NCBI GenBank assembly: GCA_024734495.1
Contig: JALMQS010000128.1
Location: 26,703,830 to 26,767,829 of the forward strand
Reading direction: 5' to 3'
DNA: 64,000 nt
From: Forficula auricularia
Lineage: Eukaryota > Arthropoda > Insecta > Dermaptera > Forficulidae
Numbering within the stretch: position 1 is the first letter of the stretch; every line of letters starts with the position of its first letter. This document shows, piece after piece, positions 10,346 to 19,789 of the stretch. The notes below the pieces were generated by a model, which worked only from the letters and a program-made list of their open reading frames with translations, was not told the DNA's origin and ran no database searches. The position numbers and the translations under genes are program-made.

Positions 10346-10467
10346 AACCGATTGGATATATATATACATATATATAAGAATTGCTCATTTAATAATATAC
10401 GGAAAGTTGCAGAAGTTCATTCTGTTCCTAAATGCTTGTATTCTCAATGAAGAGAAATTATTAGATT

Positions 10468-10830
10468 ATGGCAGAAGTTCCCAAACATTGCGCCCCAGGG
10501 CCCCAGGGACCTGCGGCCTCTTCACAGGTGCCCTGCGAAATTTCATATTTAGTTGAAGCAAGACATTTGGCCTTACTAGACAAACAAATTGGGAAGATAA
10601 ACATTTATTCATTATTTATTTTTATCTCTTACTTACGATTAGACATAGGTACTTTTACTTACCCTGGGGCGCCATGGGAAAATTTTAATTGAAAATTATG
10701 GTATAACTTCAGATCTTCCAGTTAAAAAATGACAATCATGAAAGGTTTTAGTTAATAAGCTGAAAATTGGTACGAAAATAGAGCTTACAACACACCAATT
10801 TTTTCTTAACTATAACTTTTTTCTATTTTT
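10468..10830. other. No recognised feature
   Basis: The 10468-10692 open frame begins in a short GC-rich patch (GCGCCCCAGGGCCCCAGGGACC) resembling the subterminal sequence of hAT elements, but no second end was found. I do not call a gene. Confidence 0.35.
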
Positions 10831-10837
10831 TCAATAA

Positions 10838-11035
10838 CGTTTAGGGAAAGTGGTGTTGGTTTATAGTGAAACATATTAAACACATCGGATAATAATGGTG
10901 TTTCACAAAGATGATTATAAAAAATTTAACATATTCCGGGCTATGAACCCTTCATCAGGAGGTTTAACAAAAGATTAAATATAAATTTTACATTGTATTG
11001 ATTTTATAATCTAGTGGTAAATATTTTGGTACACG
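10838..11035 (-). mobile_element. Penelope-type element, group I, family D (left part, interrupted)
   Basis: On the minus strand a hammerhead-like core (CUGAUGA at 10958-10952, GGG/CCC helix II, then GGAA at 10937-10934 instead of GAAA) is followed by a tail ending ATGTTTCACTATAAACCAAC. A matching right-arm piece lies at about 12089-12125, so the LINE/Penelope chimera at 11.2-12.09 kb appears to be nested in it. Confidence 0.6.
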
Positions 11036-11275
11036 GCTTAGGGAGAAGGGGGGAGCCAATGGGTGTTGAAAGAATTTGTGTGAGTGAATGTAGAGGTGTG
11101 TGGGGGGGAGCTGGATATTGAACAAATTGTCCGACTATAACTCGAAGGGTTCAGGTAAGTTGTCTGTGGTCCAAACTTATTTATAAAGGATTCTAGGAAT
11201 AATTGAAAAAATTGAAAAGTTTTTGTTTTGCCGAGTTGTTGATTCACAAAGAGAAACAAAGAGGTTGTCCTCTGC

Positions 11276-11905
11276 TTGATGCCAATTCTAAACTGGCTAC
11301 CAGTGAAGAAAAGGTCTAGACGCTGTTATACTCCCAGTCAACTTCTTATACTGTATAAGGCTCAAATTCGTCTCGAATATGGCTCTCATCTGTGGAGGGG
11401 TGGCTCCAAGCATTCTCTTGCTACACTGGATGCAATTCAGAAGCGAGCAATTAAACTAATAGGAAATCCGGCTCTAACCAGCTAACTCGACTCCCTGGCT
11501 CACCGAAGAACCGTTTCTGCCCTTTCTCTGTACTACAGATACTATCACGGTGTCTGTTCAGTCGAGCTGAAATCAATTATCCCCCCCTAATGCCCTCTTT
11601 ACGAGAAACACGCGGTTTTCAAACGCTCAGCACCCCTTCACTGTCGAATTGGATAAAAGTCGAACAAGCGCTTTCGCCAACTCTTTTATCCCTATGACCT
11701 CCAGAGACTGGAATTCGCTCCCTGCCACCATCTTTCCCGCGACTTATAACCTTCAGCTATTTAAGACCGTATCCACAGATACCTTCGACCCCCGCCCAGC
11801 CCATAAAATTCTTTCTTCTTCTTTTCACGATGGAGGGGCTAACCCAGGCCTTTAGGGTTGCACCTTTTTGGTGTAACTCCTTCTCCATAAAAACCCCCAT
11901 TAAAT
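11276..11905 (+). pseudogene. LINE reverse-transcriptase C-terminal fragment and 3' UTR
   Basis: The first frame (to the stop at 11482) reads LNWLPVKKRSRRCYTPSQ... through LEYGSHLWRGGSKHSLATLD and AIQKRAIKLIGNPAL. After frameshifts, ALSLYYRYYHGVCSVELKSI and RDWNSLPATIFPATYNLQLF follow. This order (Y..HLW.G, A...LDAIQ.RAIKLI, SL..YYRY..G.CS.EL, RDWNSLP..IFPATYNL..FK) is the carboxyl end of Jockey/CR1-type LINE polyproteins, downstream of the catalytic palm. The fragment is 5'-truncated and broken by several stops. Copies lie at 46.24-46.83 kb (plus) and 29.46-29.67 kb (minus). Confidence 0.85.
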
Positions 11906-11954
11906 TTTCAATATCCATACGGTATTGACTCCATGAAAAACAATATTTATAATT

Positions 11955-12015
11955 AAAAAAGACTGATGATGAAGACCAAGTCTTCGAAACTATAGTCTCA
12001 AACAAATAAATAATA
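11955..12015 (+). ncRNA. Hammerhead ribozyme candidate HHR-B1
   Basis: CUGAUGA (11963-11969), one extra U, a perfect 6-bp helix II GAAGAC-CAA-GUCUUC, GAAA (11986-11989), the palindrome CUAUAG as helix III, and UC (11996-11997) at the cleavage position. Helix I pairs only at its first two positions (GA with UC), so activity in isolation is uncertain. The core is otherwise complete. Confidence 0.7.
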
Positions 12016-12088
12016 TATATATATATACAGATATATATCATCTCGATATATATGTGTGTATGTTTATTTGCATTAAGCAGAGGACAAT

Positions 12089-12125
12089 GAAAACACCACT
12101 ATAATCCGTCAAATAATTCCTGTGT
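12089..12125 (+). repeat. Right arm fragment of family D element
   Basis: GAAAACACCACTATAATCCG through AATTCCTGTG matches the right arm of the complete family D element at 32647-32771. Confidence 0.6.
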
Positions 12126-12149
12126 TCTATTTTTTCAACTGTTTATTAT

Positions 12150-12870
12150 TAAATTCTGAATTTGATTTGAAAAAGTCTGAGTTTGATTTTTAAAATCCTG
12201 AATTTGATATGAAAAAGTCCAGAATTGAATTTACGAACCTATATATGTGCTACTAACTAGATTGAGATTTTGGACTTGATCCAGCTTAGCGCCGAAATTT
12301 TATGATCGTTTTTCAGGTTCAAAGACAACTTCTGCTATTTGTTAAAAAATAGCAATAACAGAGACTTAGTTCACTATGCTTTTGAAAATATACACCATTT
12401 ACAAGTATTAATCCGCAACAAACAAAATGTGTACAATTTTGGACTTGATCCACTTTAACTCTGACCGTTTCATATCCCCCTCTTCATATGAATCTCTCAT
12501 TAAAATTCTCTTGAAATTTCTGCGATATTATTAAAATAAATAAATGCAAGTTTAGAATGTTTTAAGCTCAGTGAACTTAATAAAATATCATTCTTTTTAT
12601 GCTTAAGCTAGGTACTAAGTTTTTTTCTGAATACCTACTTAAATTGCTCCAGGTAGGAGGAGCTCATTTCGAATGAGTGAATTTAAGTTATCTTTTCTGG
12701 AATTATTAACTGTAAAGGCTAAAATGAAAACCCTCTCGGGAATTAAGATCATTTTGCTATTTAATATATGTATTTAAAAATATTTTCTACACTTTTATGA
12801 TTTTTTAATTAATGATAAATTTATATTTTCTTTAGAAATAAAAATTATCTATCTAACGGAAATATTTAGT
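12150..12870. other. No recognised gene
   Basis: The short direct repeat TTTTGGACTTGATCCA occurs at about 12270 and 12438. Otherwise AT-rich sequence without features. Confidence 0.4.
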
Positions 12871-13009
12871 ATTTAGGTGTTCAATAAAAAGGCTTACTTT
12901 TCAGCAGTTTTTTTTTAAATTAATTTAAATGGTGGTGTTTAATTAATCCAAATTTGAAAGTTTATAACAGGAAAATAAGGACAAGTTTTTATGTGTGACT
13001 TTTTTATTT

Positions 13010-13055
13010 TTCAGCCAACGTTTCGTCGACTTTGCCGACTTCTTCAGGGCTTCAA
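13010..13055 (-). ncRNA. Hammerhead ribozyme candidate HHR-C1
   Basis: Minus strand: CUGAAGA (13047-13041), extra A, helix II GUCGGC-AAA-GUCGAC, GAAA (13024-13021), short ACGU helix III, cleavage after UU. Helix I has four contiguous pairs (AGCC/GUCC-equivalent: 13048-13051 with 13016-13013). Confidence 0.65.
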
Positions 13056-13149
13056 ATAGTCATGTCACACATTCGTCTGAATTTTCTTGTTATCTTCGTT
13101 ACTATTAAAGATAACAAGAAAATTTAGGGGAATGTGTGACATGACTATT

Positions 13150-13195
13150 TGAATCCCTGAAGAAGTCGACAAAGTTGACGAAACGTTGGCTGAAA
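13150..13195 (+). ncRNA. Hammerhead ribozyme candidate HHR-C2
   Basis: CUGAAGA (13157-13163), extra A, helix II GUCGAC-AAA-GUUGAC, GAAA (13180-13183). Compared with C1, two helix II positions changed and both still pair (G-C to G-U, G-U to A-U). Helix I has lost one pair. Confidence 0.6.
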
Positions 13196-13284
13196 AATAA
13201 AAAAGTCACACATAAAACTTGTCCGTATTTTCCTGTTACAAACTTTCAAATTAATACAAATTATGGACGGAAATAATAATAATA

Positions 13285-13338
13285 ATTAATCCAAATATTT
13301 CGGAAATTTTCACAATATTCCTTCTTCAGTGGACCTCA
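13285..13338 (-). ncRNA. Hammerhead ribozyme candidate HHR-E1
   Basis: Minus strand: CUGAAGA (13329-13323), extra A, helix II GGAA/UUCC with a long loop, GAAA (13301-13298), AUAU helix III. Helix I has six contiguous pairs (13330-13335 with 13293-13288, two G-U). The plus-strand partner at 13560-13600 begins UUGAAGA and is probably dead. Confidence 0.65.
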
Positions 13339-13732
13339 CCCAGAAATCATCGAATTTGCTCAGTCTTCAAAGTTCGAACACAGGGCCAAAGAAACATGTT
13401 CTAAATTGTCTGTTAAAACATCAAAAAAGAAATTAAAAATTGATATTGGTAGAGTTTTTTGAGGGCAGAATTAAAAATGACACACTAAAAAATGTCTCTT
13501 TGGCCCTGTGTTCGAATTTTGAAGACTGAGCAAATTCGGTGATTTTTGAGTGGGGTCCATTGAAGAGGGAATACTGTGAAAGTTTCCGAAATATTTGGAT
13601 TAATTAAAAATCACCATTTAAATTAATTAAAAAAAATGAAGAAAAATAAGCCTTTTTATTTAACACCTATAAGAATCCTCAGCACCAATGTGAATTAAGA
13701 TATTAACTATTTATTTAATTTGAACAAGACAA

Positions 13733-13992
13733 TAATAGAGTGTGTCTTCTGCTGGAATTATACATTGTATTTATAAGGAGACTATAGTTTCGAGGGCTTT
13801 GCCCTCTTCATCAGTCTATTACTCTCCATTCATACATTAATTCCTGTGAAGACTGATGAAGAGGGCAAAGCCCTCGAAACTATAGACTCGTTGTAAATAA
13901 AATTTATAATTCCAGCAGAGGACACACTCTTTTATATATAAATCTTCAATTTATAAAAATTCTGCTACCCTCGGCAAAAAACTTTTAATTTA
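13733..13992. mobile_element. Penelope-type fold-back element, group II, family A, copy 1
   Basis: Inverted arms share GTGTGTCTTCTGCTGGAATTA and the hammerhead block. The plus arm continues into the full group II tail (TTCTGCTACCCTCGGCAAAA). The minus-arm core (13814-13808 and 13791-13788) is complete. In the plus arm (13853-13859, 13876-13879) the U of the cleavage triplet is changed (CUAUAG-AC), so that copy should not cleave. Confidence 0.75.
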
Positions 13993-14041
13993 ATTTTTTT
14001 TTTTTATTTTAGAGCTCACAAAATTCAATAACTATATAATA

Positions 14042-14686
14042 GGTGCTCTGTTATTAATATTTTCAAATATTTATGAGGATAGGAGTTCATATGGTTCTAA
14101 ATAAATAAATAAATAATACTCCCCATGTTTCAAGTCTCTATCTCAATTTTAACCTGGTGCTACACAGCAATTAATTTTCCCATCTAAATAACATGGGGTT
14201 TTTGGCATTGAACGATCAATTTTTTATTCCGACCAAAGTAATGCTTCAAAAAACTTGAAACTCCGTAGACTTTATCCTTATAATAGTAGCTATCCCTCAG
14301 AATTTTTATAGATTTTTAGCTTTCATAATTTTGGAGTCTCTAACTTACTAATTCTAAGATATAGCAGTATTTTATCTAGGTGTAACTCCAAAATTGTAAT
14401 AGTTAAAAATCTGTAAAAATTCTGAAGGATAGCTACTATTATAAGGATAAAATCTACAGAGTCTCAAATTTTTTGAACCACTTACTTTGGCCGGAATAAG
14501 AAATTCATCGTTCAATGCCAAAAACCCCATGTTATTTAGATGGAAAAATTAATCGCTGTGTCGCTCTAGGTTAAAATTGAGATAGAGACTTGAAACTTTG
14601 AGGGGATATTTTTTTTCTATTTATTTAGAACCATATGAGCCCCTGTACGCGTAAATATTCTAAAATATCCAAAATAAGGAGCACCC
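14042..14686. mobile_element. Family X palindromic element, complete copy, TA-flanked
   Basis: Ends GGTGCTCTG... and ...CCAAAATAAGGAGCACCC are flanked by TA (14040-14041 and 14687-14688). Long inverted arms contain CATGGGGTTTTTGGCATTGA and its complement around an inner palindrome (ATAGTAGCTATCC...). No coding sequence is present. Probably a Tc1/mariner-type MITE. Confidence 0.75.
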
Positions 14687-14764
14687 TACTATATAATGAT
14701 ATAAAAAAAATATATTTATTGATTTTATATCAAATATGAAAAAATGAAAATATTTAAAAAAACA

Positions 14765-14890
14765 ATCAAGAACACGTTTATTCGAAACCAAACGTCTCGG
14801 GAGAATTTCTCCCTTTTTCAATTGTAAATTTGTAAAAGAAAAAAAGAAAAAAACGTTTGGTTTTGATTTTGATTGTTTTTTTAAAGATTT
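14765..14890. repeat. Imperfect palindrome with hammerhead-like centre
   Basis: AAACAATCAA...ACCAAACGTCTC is opposed by AACGTTTGGTTTTGATTTTG. The minus strand reads TTGAAAAAGGGAG...CTCCCGAGACGTTTGG, like family G at 62.3 kb, but neither CUGANGA nor GAAA is intact. Confidence 0.45.
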
Positions 14891-15190
14891 GTATTTTTTA
14901 ATATAATGATATAGGTAGGTATAAGTGAAAGTAAAAAGTCATTTGATTCAATAGGTCTTTATTAACGACGTTTTGTGCCCTATTTCAGTCATATATCGCC
15001 GACATAAAATTTGCACATACAGAGCTTAAAATTTTTTTCACTTTTTCCTTCAATTTCTTTTTATATATTTTAAAATATATAGAGAGAAACAAATAGGTTG
15101 TCCCTCTGCTTGATGCAAATAAACATACACACATATATATAAAATATAATATATAATATTAAATGTATATATATAATATTTATTTGTTTT

Positions 15191-15235
15191 TAAACTATAG
15201 TTTCGAAGCCTTGACCCTCATCATCAGTCTTTTTA
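15191..15235 (-). ncRNA. Hammerhead-like motif HHR-B2 downstream of GIY-YIG relic
   Basis: Minus strand: CUGAUGA (15227-15221), extra U, weakened helix II (GAGGGUC against GGCUUC), GAAA (15204-15201), CUAUAG and then UU. The core is intact but helix II pairs at only about four positions. Confidence 0.6.
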
Positions 15236-15439
15236 ATTATAAATATTATTTTTCATGGAATCATTTTAGATATTGAAAATGTTCTCCTTCTTTCTCAACT
15301 TGTGAGCCAGACAGAATTAAAAAACATTTTTTGGGAACACATCCTTTTTAAGTATTTCTATCCTTTCCTAACAAAGAACGCTCGAACAATGGAGAGGGGG
15401 GGGGGGAGGTTTATTCCGCTTTTTCCCACTTTCCTTTAT

Positions 15440-15734
15440 CTAAAATTGTTTCTTTTGACAGTAAATTTTAAGTAGATTGCTATTTGTCAATTCAAATTTG
15501 CTATTCAAAGACAGATCAGAATTCCAGTTATATGACTTTAGAATTTCTAAAGATTCAATGGCGTTTATTAATTTTGGATCTCTTTCTGGTTTAATTAATC
15601 AAATACCTGTACCTTCTGGGAATGAGTGATTGTTTGAACTTAGATGTAGAGCTAGTGAATTCTCCTTTTTTTGATTTCTAAAATCACTGAAATGTTCGAA
15701 TTTTTAAATTTCGTTCTGTTTTACCTGCGTAGAT
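15440..15734 (-). pseudogene. Penelope-like element C-terminal GIY-YIG endonuclease, decayed
   Basis: Minus strand, from 15734: IYAGKTERNLKIR, a frameshift, HFSDFRNQKKENSLALHLSS then NNHSFPEGTG, an in-frame stop, LIKPERDPKLINAIESLEIL then KSYNWNSDLSLNSKF, ending with a stop at 15440. The order YxGKTxRxLKxR, EHF, A.HL..NNHSF, LE.LEI.K is the conserved run of the GIY-YIG domain that ends Penelope-like polyproteins, where it nicks target DNA. YAG replaces the usual YIG. The frameshift and stop make it a pseudogene. The hammerhead follows about 210 bp downstream. Confidence 0.8.
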
Positions 15735-15778
15735 CGTGCGTATGTTTATTTGGTTCACACAGAGGACAACCTCTTCAT

Positions 15779-16030
15779 TAACCGACTTCAAAAAAGGAGA
15801 GGTTCTCTATTCGACTTTTTTTTTTTTGTGTGTTTATGTTACCTCTTATCTCCGCTAATTGTGAACCGATATTGAAATTTTTTGCATTGGGTTCAGTCTA
15901 GCTTCCGATTGGTCCCATTTTTTTATTGGTTAGACCTTTTTTGTTAAATTTGTTCAGGTCTACTTTGTTTATGAACCGATTTCGATGATTCTTTTTTTAT
16001 TGGAAAGGGATATCTTAGGGATGGTGCCAT
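15779..16030 (+). repeat. 'CCGACTTCAAAAA' dispersed insect repeat
   Basis: ACCGACTTCAAAAAAGGAGA followed by GGTTCTCTATTCGAC and later GAACCGATTTCGATGATTC. I recognise this sequence as one widespread in insect genomes, notably Lepidoptera and beetles, although its parent element is not certain to me. It lies directly beyond the Penelope-like element. Confidence 0.55.
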
Positions 16031-16120
16031 ATTAATTTGGTCAAGTATTGATCATATGATCACTATTAATAACATCACTAAAAAGAGAAAAATAAAAATA
16101 ATTTTTAAGAAAAAAATAAA

Positions 16121-16461
16121 GCCGACTTCAAAAAATTAAATGCAACAAATAAAATACACTTAAAGGTATAAAATAATTATTATCTTATTTAGTTACAACT
16201 AAACGACGAAATATTAACATGCAATTACTTTTTGAAGTCGGTACCAAACAAACTATACCTATAAGCGAGCATACCCACCAAACGTACTAAGTAAGATCCG
16301 TCGAGCGCGATTCATAAAAGGTATATGTTTGGCACCGACTTCAAAAAGTAATTTCATGTTAATATTTCGTCGTTTAGTTGTAACTAAATAAGATAATAAT
16401 TATTTTATACCTTTTAGTGTATTTTATTTGTTGCATTTAATTTTTTGAAGTCGGTTTTATT
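16121..16461. repeat. 341-bp palindrome with GAAGTCGG ends
   Basis: Arms of about 130 bp: GCCGACTTCAAAAAATTAAA...CATGCAATTACTTTTTGAAG, then GTCGGTACCAAAC, opposed by the complement. A unique spacer (about 16255-16330) holds GATCCGTCGAGCGCGATTC. Probably a fold-back element related to the preceding repeat. Confidence 0.75.
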
Positions 16462-16497
16462 TTTTTCTTAAAAATTTTTTTTTTTCTATGACACAAC

Positions 16498-16548
16498 AAC
16501 TCTGCTACTCTCGGCAAAATGAAAACTTTTCAATTTTAAAATATAATA
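16498..16548 (+). repeat. Group II tail fragment
   Basis: CTGCTACTCTCGGCAAAATG and AAACTTTTCAATTTT correspond to the extreme 3' end of the group II Penelope-type elements. Confidence 0.6.
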
Positions 16549-16559
16549 AACATCTACTT

Positions 16560-17280
16560 TTAAAACTATTTGCATACTTTATCTAATAGTTTCATATTTT
16601 AAGAAACACTTTTTTGGCTCAGAAGAACTTTAAAATATTTTAAAATACATTTTTATACGATTACACCAATAATAAGTATAGTAAAAGTCCGCCTGCAGGA
16701 TAGGCAACCAGAAGTGACGTAAGAGGGGAAGCTTGCTCGTGCGCCTGAGAGGGAGGGAAGCAGAAACGTGTAGAGTGGGGGAAGCGAAAGGAAAGAAATT
16801 CTATTTGCGTTGAAATTATTTAATACAGAAATGAATGAATCCATTCGAAATGGTTACATCGCTAAGAATTCGCACAAGGTAAACCAAGTGACTTTTAGCT
16901 TTAGCGAAGTTAGCTTAATAGATATGAAAGGGGGGAGAGCGAGCTATCAATTAACATACTAGAGTCCCGATGCCCAATTATTATATTAAAATACAAATTT
17001 TATAATATAAAACTGTGTTTTTTCTCACAAGATTAAAATTGTGAAACAGAGGATATATGTGTTGTTACTAAACAGTTGAATTGCTCTTGCTATGCGACAC
17101 TACAATTATAGGTAACTCAACCTCTTTTATACTTAATAGAATTACATTTGAACCTGATAAATGTAACTTGTTTTATATGAAATATTTATTGAATTAAAAA
17201 TTAGCCTGATTTACAGCTTAGACCCATTTTTATTATTTTTTTATTTTTAATTTCATTTAGATCTAAAACTGAATGTTTTC
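16560..17280. other. No recognised gene
   Basis: A locally GC-richer segment (16690-16800) contains a chance minus-strand frame. No splice-site context or domain was seen. Confidence 0.35.
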
Positions 17281-17302
17281 AGAGTCGGAATCTGGTAAAT
17301 TT

Positions 17303-17805
17303 AATCTGACCAAAAACATAAATGTGAAAAAGGGGCCAAGTTCGGTACCAACGTCCTCGCCGACAAAAGAGTTGAGATCTAAATAGGTACCAAGTTCCAT
17401 AGCAGTTGCTTAAATCATAGCTATAGGATGAACAACGATCTTCAATTGATTTAAAAGAAGGTTTGTTATGTTCTTTGATATTAAGTTTATAACACTGGAA
17501 GTTATAATAGTCAATAAATTACGTTTAACGTGATGATATTTAATACAAGCTTAAAATTTATCTAGTTGTTCTTATTTTAACAATTTAGTAGAATATGAAA
17601 CTTGGCAAGTTATAAATTTAATATCAAAGAGCGTAACAAATTTTCTTTTAAATCAATTGAAGGTCGTTGTTCATCCCTATAGCTATGATTTAAGCAACTG
17701 CTATGGAACTTGGTACCCGTTTAGATCTCAACTCTTTTGTCGGCGAGGCTGTTGGTATCGAACTTGGCCCCTTTTTCACATTTATGTTTTTGGTCACATA
17801 TCATT
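17303..17805. mobile_element. Fold-back element, family P (copy at 54.85-55.29 kb)
   Basis: A long palindrome: CCAAAAACATAAATGTGAAA...CTTGGTACC...GCTTAAATCATAGCTATAGG is opposed by its complement, around a spacer near 17550. The second copy has partly lost its left arm. The open frame at 17657-17854 is the shadow of one arm. Confidence 0.75.
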
Positions 17806-17867
17806 AATTTTTGAAAAGTTGTATTCTTTAATTTATCTAAATAATTACATTTAAACATTTAGATTAA

Positions 17868-17995
17868 TTAAGTGGATATCGATGAGGCAGTCCAAAAAAA
17901 GAGGAAGACAATTTTTTAATAATAATAATAATCTTTTTATTCATAAAATTTAATAAATTTTTTTCGACTGCCTCATCGATATCCAATTAATTTAC
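17868..17995. repeat. 128-bp palindrome
   Basis: TTAAGTGGATATCGATGAGG then CAGTC is opposed by GACTGCCTCATCGATATCC and AATTAATTTA. The centre contains an AAT repeat. Its class is unknown. Confidence 0.75.
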
Positions 17996-18084
17996 TTATC
18001 AGTCCGGTCTCCAAAAATTACTCCAATCTTATTTATATTAATAATAATCAAATATTCCTCATAAAATATCTGTTAAAAGCCCGG

Positions 18085-18585
18085 TCGGTTTTTCATAAAT
18101 TTCACACCTTCATTTCGGATCCCGAAGAAGAGAAAGTTTCGGTTTTTCAATTTCCTCCTTTATTAATGTTCCAAGCTTTTACCAGTATGCCAAATTTCAG
18201 AATTCTAGCGTGATTGTATTTTCACTATATGTTAATTAAGACTATAATCAATTTCACCCCTTCATTTTAGGTCCTGAAAAAGGGAAAGTTTTGCTTTTTC
18301 GATTTTTCCCTTTAATTGTAGCCCAAACTCTACCAGTATGCCAAATTTTAGCATTCTAAAATCAGCTGAAGTACTTTAGGTTTTTATATGTCAGTCAGTC
18401 AGTGAGTGAGTGAGTTACTGTTAAAAATGGCACTTTTCAGAGCTTAATAACTCAAGAACTATATTAGATTTATTGATGAAATTTGGGATTCTAGGTGTTC
18501 TAGTGGGTTTTATTAGGCGTTGAAAATTTCAAGTGTATAAGTCTAATAGTTTTTGAGTTATGGGGGGATCGATACTAGCTTGAAA
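18085..18585 (+). repeat. Dispersed repeat with two ~150-bp internal units and CAGT/GAGT microsatellite
   Basis: The block TTCATTT..G.....GAAAG...CTACCAGTATGCCAAATTT occurs twice in tandem, followed by GTCAGTCAGTCAGTGAGTGA and CACTTTTCAGAGCTTAATAA. The same arrangement recurs at 55.39-55.79 kb and 56.16-56.22 kb, interrupted there by a LINE insertion. Confidence 0.7.
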
Positions 18586-18591
18586 TGGATA

Positions 18592-18613
18592 ATAATAATA
18601 ATAATAATAATTC
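18592..18613. repeat. AAT microsatellite
   Basis: Seven AAT units. Confidence 0.9.
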
Positions 18614-18948
18614 TTCAACAAACTAATTTTAGCCCTCTATCATACAATTAAACAAATATATGTAATTTGTTTTTAATGACCACATTCAATTTTGCCGATA
18701 CAAGATAAAGATAATTAATACATTCTAAAATTCTAATTATTTATAATAAACATATAATTGTATAACACCGCATGACAATAAACGAAGTGACACATGTACA
18801 TAAATACTAATATTAATAATAACGAAAATTCAAATTAATCCTACATTAAAAAACAAAAATCACAATTTTGATACTATGAGAATGGCGAATATAACAAAAA
18901 TAACAATAATAATCTTTAATAGCCACTTTCTGCTATATTCATACAATT

Positions 18949-18954
<6 letters not shown>

Positions 18955-18986
<32 letters not shown>
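18955..18986. repeat. TA microsatellite
   Basis: About 15 TA units. Unstable AT repeats like this recur at 10355, 12008 and 30114. Confidence 0.9.
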
Positions 18987-18987
<1 letters not shown>

Positions 18988-19339
18988 TTAACTAATACAT
19001 TCAATTTTGAGAATACAAGTGATAGACATAATTCTAAAATATAACATATAATAATAAACATACAGATATATAATACGCAATCCATGACAATAAATAACTA
19101 TACACATACACATATGAAGGACAAGACCAAGAGTGGGATTACTGCATTTAAATAAATAATAAATAAATAATGGGACACACACATATACATATATATTTAT
19201 AAATATATTTACACAATAATACACATATATAATACACAACATATACCTACATATCCACCCACTTGCAAACATAGGAACATACTGCATTTTATAAATACTA
19301 ATTGACATAGAGATGATTTTTACTCTTGTTGTGACAAAA

Positions 19340-19765
19340 GTAATGAGTGCTCATCTCTCTTTTTGGAATGCAACTAGGTTTCTTAAGAGTTTTTATATGT
19401 TCGGGTAAAGTTAACGTATGCTCTTAAGCCCATATAAAATACATTATTCATTGTACTTGACTTTATTGACTCTACTCAAGTAGAAATCATTTCTCTGTCT
19501 TGTCAGCCATTGAATGTGTGGGATTCAAGATTTCATCTGATGTGCCCCTCAGATATTCCGGTGCTAATTGATTTTTAATTTTATAAATAAATACCATAAC
19601 CTGCATTTCTATACCATTCTTCACATCAAGCCACTCCAATGTATCAAGCATTGATTTGACCTTTGTAAATTTATTGCACTTTAATATATTCCTCATGGCT
19701 TTGTTCTGTAGTTTCTGTAGACGCTCGGATCGTGTAAATATATGTACACATGGCCGGTGCGTCAC
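19340..19765 (-). pseudogene. LINE (CR1/L2-like) polyprotein C-terminus, fragment
   Basis: Minus strand: RLQKLQNKAMRNILKCNKF, LDTLEWLDVKNGIEMQVMVF, IYKIKNQLAPEYL, then after a stop RNDFYLSRVNKVK. The pattern LQ.LQNKA.R.IL, L..L.WL.V..RI, VYK...LAPEYL is the usual carboxyl end of CR1/L2/Jockey-type LINE proteins after the reverse transcriptase. It starts near 19765 where it meets the family F element. It is 5'-truncated and inactive. Confidence 0.8.
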
Positions 19766-19789
19766 CCGTGTATCTAGCTATTGTAGGAT

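Larger units (their letters stand above)
11205..12090 (+). mobile_element. LINE/Penelope chimera with hammerhead (group II, family B)
   Basis: In order: an inverted copy of the group II tail (GAAAAGTTTTTGTTTTGCCG to GGTTGTCCTCTGCTTGATG); a LINE carboxyl-terminal coding fragment with its 3' untranslated end; then, joined at about TTTTCAATATCC, the Penelope 3' region with a hammerhead and a tail reading TATGTTTATTTGCATTAAGC. The Penelope part matches 15.20-15.30 kb, where it follows a GIY-YIG frame, and 38.25-38.45 kb. The LINE part matches 46.24-46.83 kb. The join falls at the LINE 3' end, as expected if a reverse transcriptase switched template. Confidence 0.65.
12955..13248. mobile_element. 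Palindromic hammerhead element, family C, 14-bp TSD
   Basis: A nearly perfect palindrome with arms of about 130 bp, each carrying a hammerhead core (13021-13047 minus, 13157-13183 plus). Direct repeats AATTAATCCAAATT and AATTAATACAAATT flank it (12941-12954 and 13249-13262), differing at one base. It is inserted in family E. Arm ends are TGAAAGTTTATAACAGG and its complement. Confidence 0.8.
12878..13665. mobile_element. Palindromic hammerhead element, family E (host of a nested element)
   Basis: Inverted arms share AATAAAAAGGCTTA, AAATTAATTTAAATGGTG, the ribozyme block and CTGTGTTCGAA...TTGAAGACTGAGCAAATTC. The left arm is split by the family C element at 12955-13248. The left-arm ribozyme (minus) is intact while the right-arm one has C-to-U in the first core base. 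No flanking duplication could be identified. Confidence 0.7.
15070..15778 (-). mobile_element. Penelope-like element: GIY-YIG relic, hammerhead and group II tail
   Basis: On the minus strand the order is: an inverted tail fragment (15735-15775); a broken GIY-YIG endonuclease frame (15734-15440); about 200 bp of 3' untranslated sequence; a hammerhead core (15227-15201); and a tail reading TGTGTGTATGTTTATTTGCA then GCAGAGGGACAACC. The 3' part matches the hammerhead elements at 11.9 and 38.3 kb. The reverse transcriptase is not present, so the copy is 5'-truncated. Penelope-like elements typically end their single frame with GIY-YIG and carry hammerheads in their terminal repeats. Confidence 0.75.

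Noticed and set aside
14960..15000. CTGAAATAGGGC...AAAACGTC on the minus strand
   Set aside because: Two core positions of CUGANGA and the G of GAAA are wrong. Not counted as a hammerhead.
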